NCBI GenBank assembly: GCA_029298735.1
Contig: JANSLP010000017.1
Location: 62,001 to 126,000, forward strand
From: Ophiostoma sp. CBS 140.51
Taxonomy: Eukaryota > Ascomycota > Sordariomycetes > Ophiostomatales > Ophiostomataceae
DNA length: 64,000 nucleotides
Reading direction: 5' to 3'
Shown: positions 63,801-64,000 of the stretch, piece after piece
Layout of the letters: every line of letters starts with the position of its first letter
How positions within the stretch are numbered: the first letter of the stretch is position 1
Made by a program: the position numbers and the translations under genes
Notes under the pieces: generated by a model
The model's database searches: none
Told to the model about the DNA's origin: nothing
The model's input: only the letters and a program-made list of their open reading frames with translations

Positions 63801-64000
63801 GAGTGGATAGACGCATTGCTGCCGACTGTCCTGCATCATTTCAAGGCGAAGGGAACGCCAGTGCAGGTAGTTGCTCTCGAGGAATGGGTCGCTCGCCTCA
63901 CAAAAGAAGCCCAATCTGCAGACGACGAGTTGTCCGCGTCGCTGTCGGCCTTCCGCCTGGTGCCCTTCTTGACAAATATAGCTTCAAAAACGGCGCCACC
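60876..64000 (+). CDS. NRPS-like enzyme, adenylation-thiolation-reductase (3' truncated by window)
   Basis: The frame is open without a stop from the ATG at 60876 to the window end (1041 codons and continuing). The adenylation domain (about 1-560) has LHTSGSTGHPKP (core A3, near 186), GIGTTETG (A5, near 337), YRYEGRIDNVLVLSNGEK (A7/A8, near 420) and a late GKGTVRRG Lys region (near 522). The carrier domain has DDFFAVVGLDSLQ, with Ser595 as the phosphopantetheine site. After an Asn/Gly/His-rich linker comes a thioester-reductase Rossmann domain with VVLLTGSTGSLGSHLL (NADPH binding, near 704) and catalytic Tyr867/Lys871 in GYGESKLVAE. Such A-T-R enzymes activate a carboxylic acid and release it as an aldehyde or alcohol. 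There is no condensation domain. The substrate cannot be predicted here. The coding region includes one dispersed motif copy at 63360-63374. Confidence 0.93.
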   Translation, partial: MTSSHPDAGRRLLPHIADQVAADTPDHVLYEYPSSSTDLSHKWTTVTARQFADAVNRGAHWIHSNVGSPNDPMHTVPRLGYSGPPDLRYYILVLAAIKAGYVMLYTSLRNSPEGDAAVLEAAGCTTWLQASRGTHIQKVAALGTVDLRLVPLPELSFFLDDSTPAPAFPYTKSWEQGKRDPVWVLHTSGSTGHPKPVVRFLDSVAFAEANTLLRPINGRPLLLHDIWGARAYLGFPMFHAAGLNNGILWPLVHGGTIVLGPPDLPLNTADVVADIIRAVKPEGLYLPPSLLEDLAKDEQTLQLLGTVSAIGYAGGPLSHATGNRIVASLANTQLHQGIGTTETGWLPAVLTDREDWYYTHVHPDTGNQFQDRGGGLYELVSVRDEKLAQWQPIFSTFPELEEYPFRDLFSRHPDPLKSDLYRYEGRIDNVLVLSNGEKVQPQAMELAIVASPLVGDALIVGQGRFQTALLVQPSPSVTLSYDGFLAAIAPAIADANRTAPAHAQIHADFVLVGSPHKPFVRTGKGTVRRGPTIDLYKEELDALYERVEVQGGGEGVISFESEDALKTSLREAIQDLAKATVGDNDDFFAVVGLDSLQVLALRRQIARDVPDKTKSASITAALIYRNPSLSVLTSALWKIHSAGEQTSEAEGSVAEQLLEEYKQKLALIKPATNGHTNGEDGINSDNRTNGVIGANGHTNGHTPTVVLLTGSTGSLGSHLLNTLLLTPTVDEIWCLNRAEDGGLHKQRKLQARLGTASDLDTALSSSRVHFRHARLAADNLALSTEDYAHLQHSVTHTLHTQWQVDFNLAVTSFTPHIEGVLNLIRFASSSLRSPHLLFTSSVGIANHFPTAVPEDFLGDFSVAGSGYGESKLVAELLLQQAATDLHLPVTVVRVGQISGPVTLPKNAGVWNPKEWFPSLVAFSAYFAVVPSSLGRNERVDWIPVDYLAKILLEIANSPSPAGEATLVHAVHPHPVEWIDALLPTVLHHFKAKGTPVQVVALEEWVARLTKEAQSADDELSASLSAFRLVPFLTNIASKTAP
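63360..63374 (+). repeat. Dispersed motif copy inside NRPS-like gene
   Basis: TCCTCACTTCGCTCG, read in frame as Ser-Ser-Leu-Arg-Ser; identical 15-mer at 28666-28680 in GAL1. Confidence 0.8.

Overview
This window is nuclear DNA from a filamentous ascomycete (Pezizomycotina). Genes carry short spliceosomal introns, mostly 48-65 nt, with GT donors, CTAAC/CTGAC-like branch points and AG acceptors. The gene content is typical of mould genomes: NST1, RHO2, a SNF5-type subunit with a GATA-like finger, rhodopsin-domain 7TM proteins, an NRPS-like A-T-R enzyme, and fungal families SLATT_fungal, DUF3659, DUF6987 and DUF4267. The class cannot be fixed from the sequence alone. I support 24 protein-coding genes, one of them cut by the right edge. 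I see no rRNA, tRNA, CRISPR array or intact transposon. A chromodomain-like fragment touches the left edge.

Layout. 1-25 kb is mostly housekeeping: SEM1 (+), PGK1 (-), an Mpv17/PMP22 membrane protein (-), NST1 (-), RHO2 (+), mitochondrial ribosomal protein mL40 (-), rhodopsin-domain protein A (+), a class I methyltransferase (-) and SGT2 (-). 25-40 kb holds a RING-CH membrane ubiquitin ligase (+), galactokinase GAL1 (-), a SET-domain protein with an apparent signal peptide (-), SFH1/SNF5 (-), a SLATT-domain protein (+), a DUF4267 membrane protein (+) and acetolactate synthase ILV2 (-). 41-52 kb is a block of small fungus-restricted proteins: two paralogues sharing a strictly alternating C-terminal tail, a conserved orphan between them, a DUF3659 protein and a stand-alone DUF6987 protein. 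52-56 kb is a gene desert. 56-64 kb has rhodopsin-domain protein B (+), an MFS transporter (-) and, divergent from it, an NRPS-like adenylation-thiolation-reductase gene (+) that runs off the window. The last two look like the edge of a secondary-metabolite locus.

Most interesting signals. (1) A dispersed CTCACTTCGYTCG-type repeat concentrates in the unusually long introns, including a 21-base exact match between introns of two different genes, and also occurs inside two coding regions. (2) RHO2 is preceded by 983 nt, and the DUF3659 gene by 663 nt, with no ATG in any forward frame. (3) PGK1 has an in-frame, acid-free N-terminal extension behind a weak-context ATG. (4) The tail-sharing paralogues and the DUF3659/DUF6987 neighbours form a block of uncharacterised, possibly stress-protective proteins. 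(5) A fungal SLATT protein belongs to a family proposed to act as membrane effectors in conflict systems.
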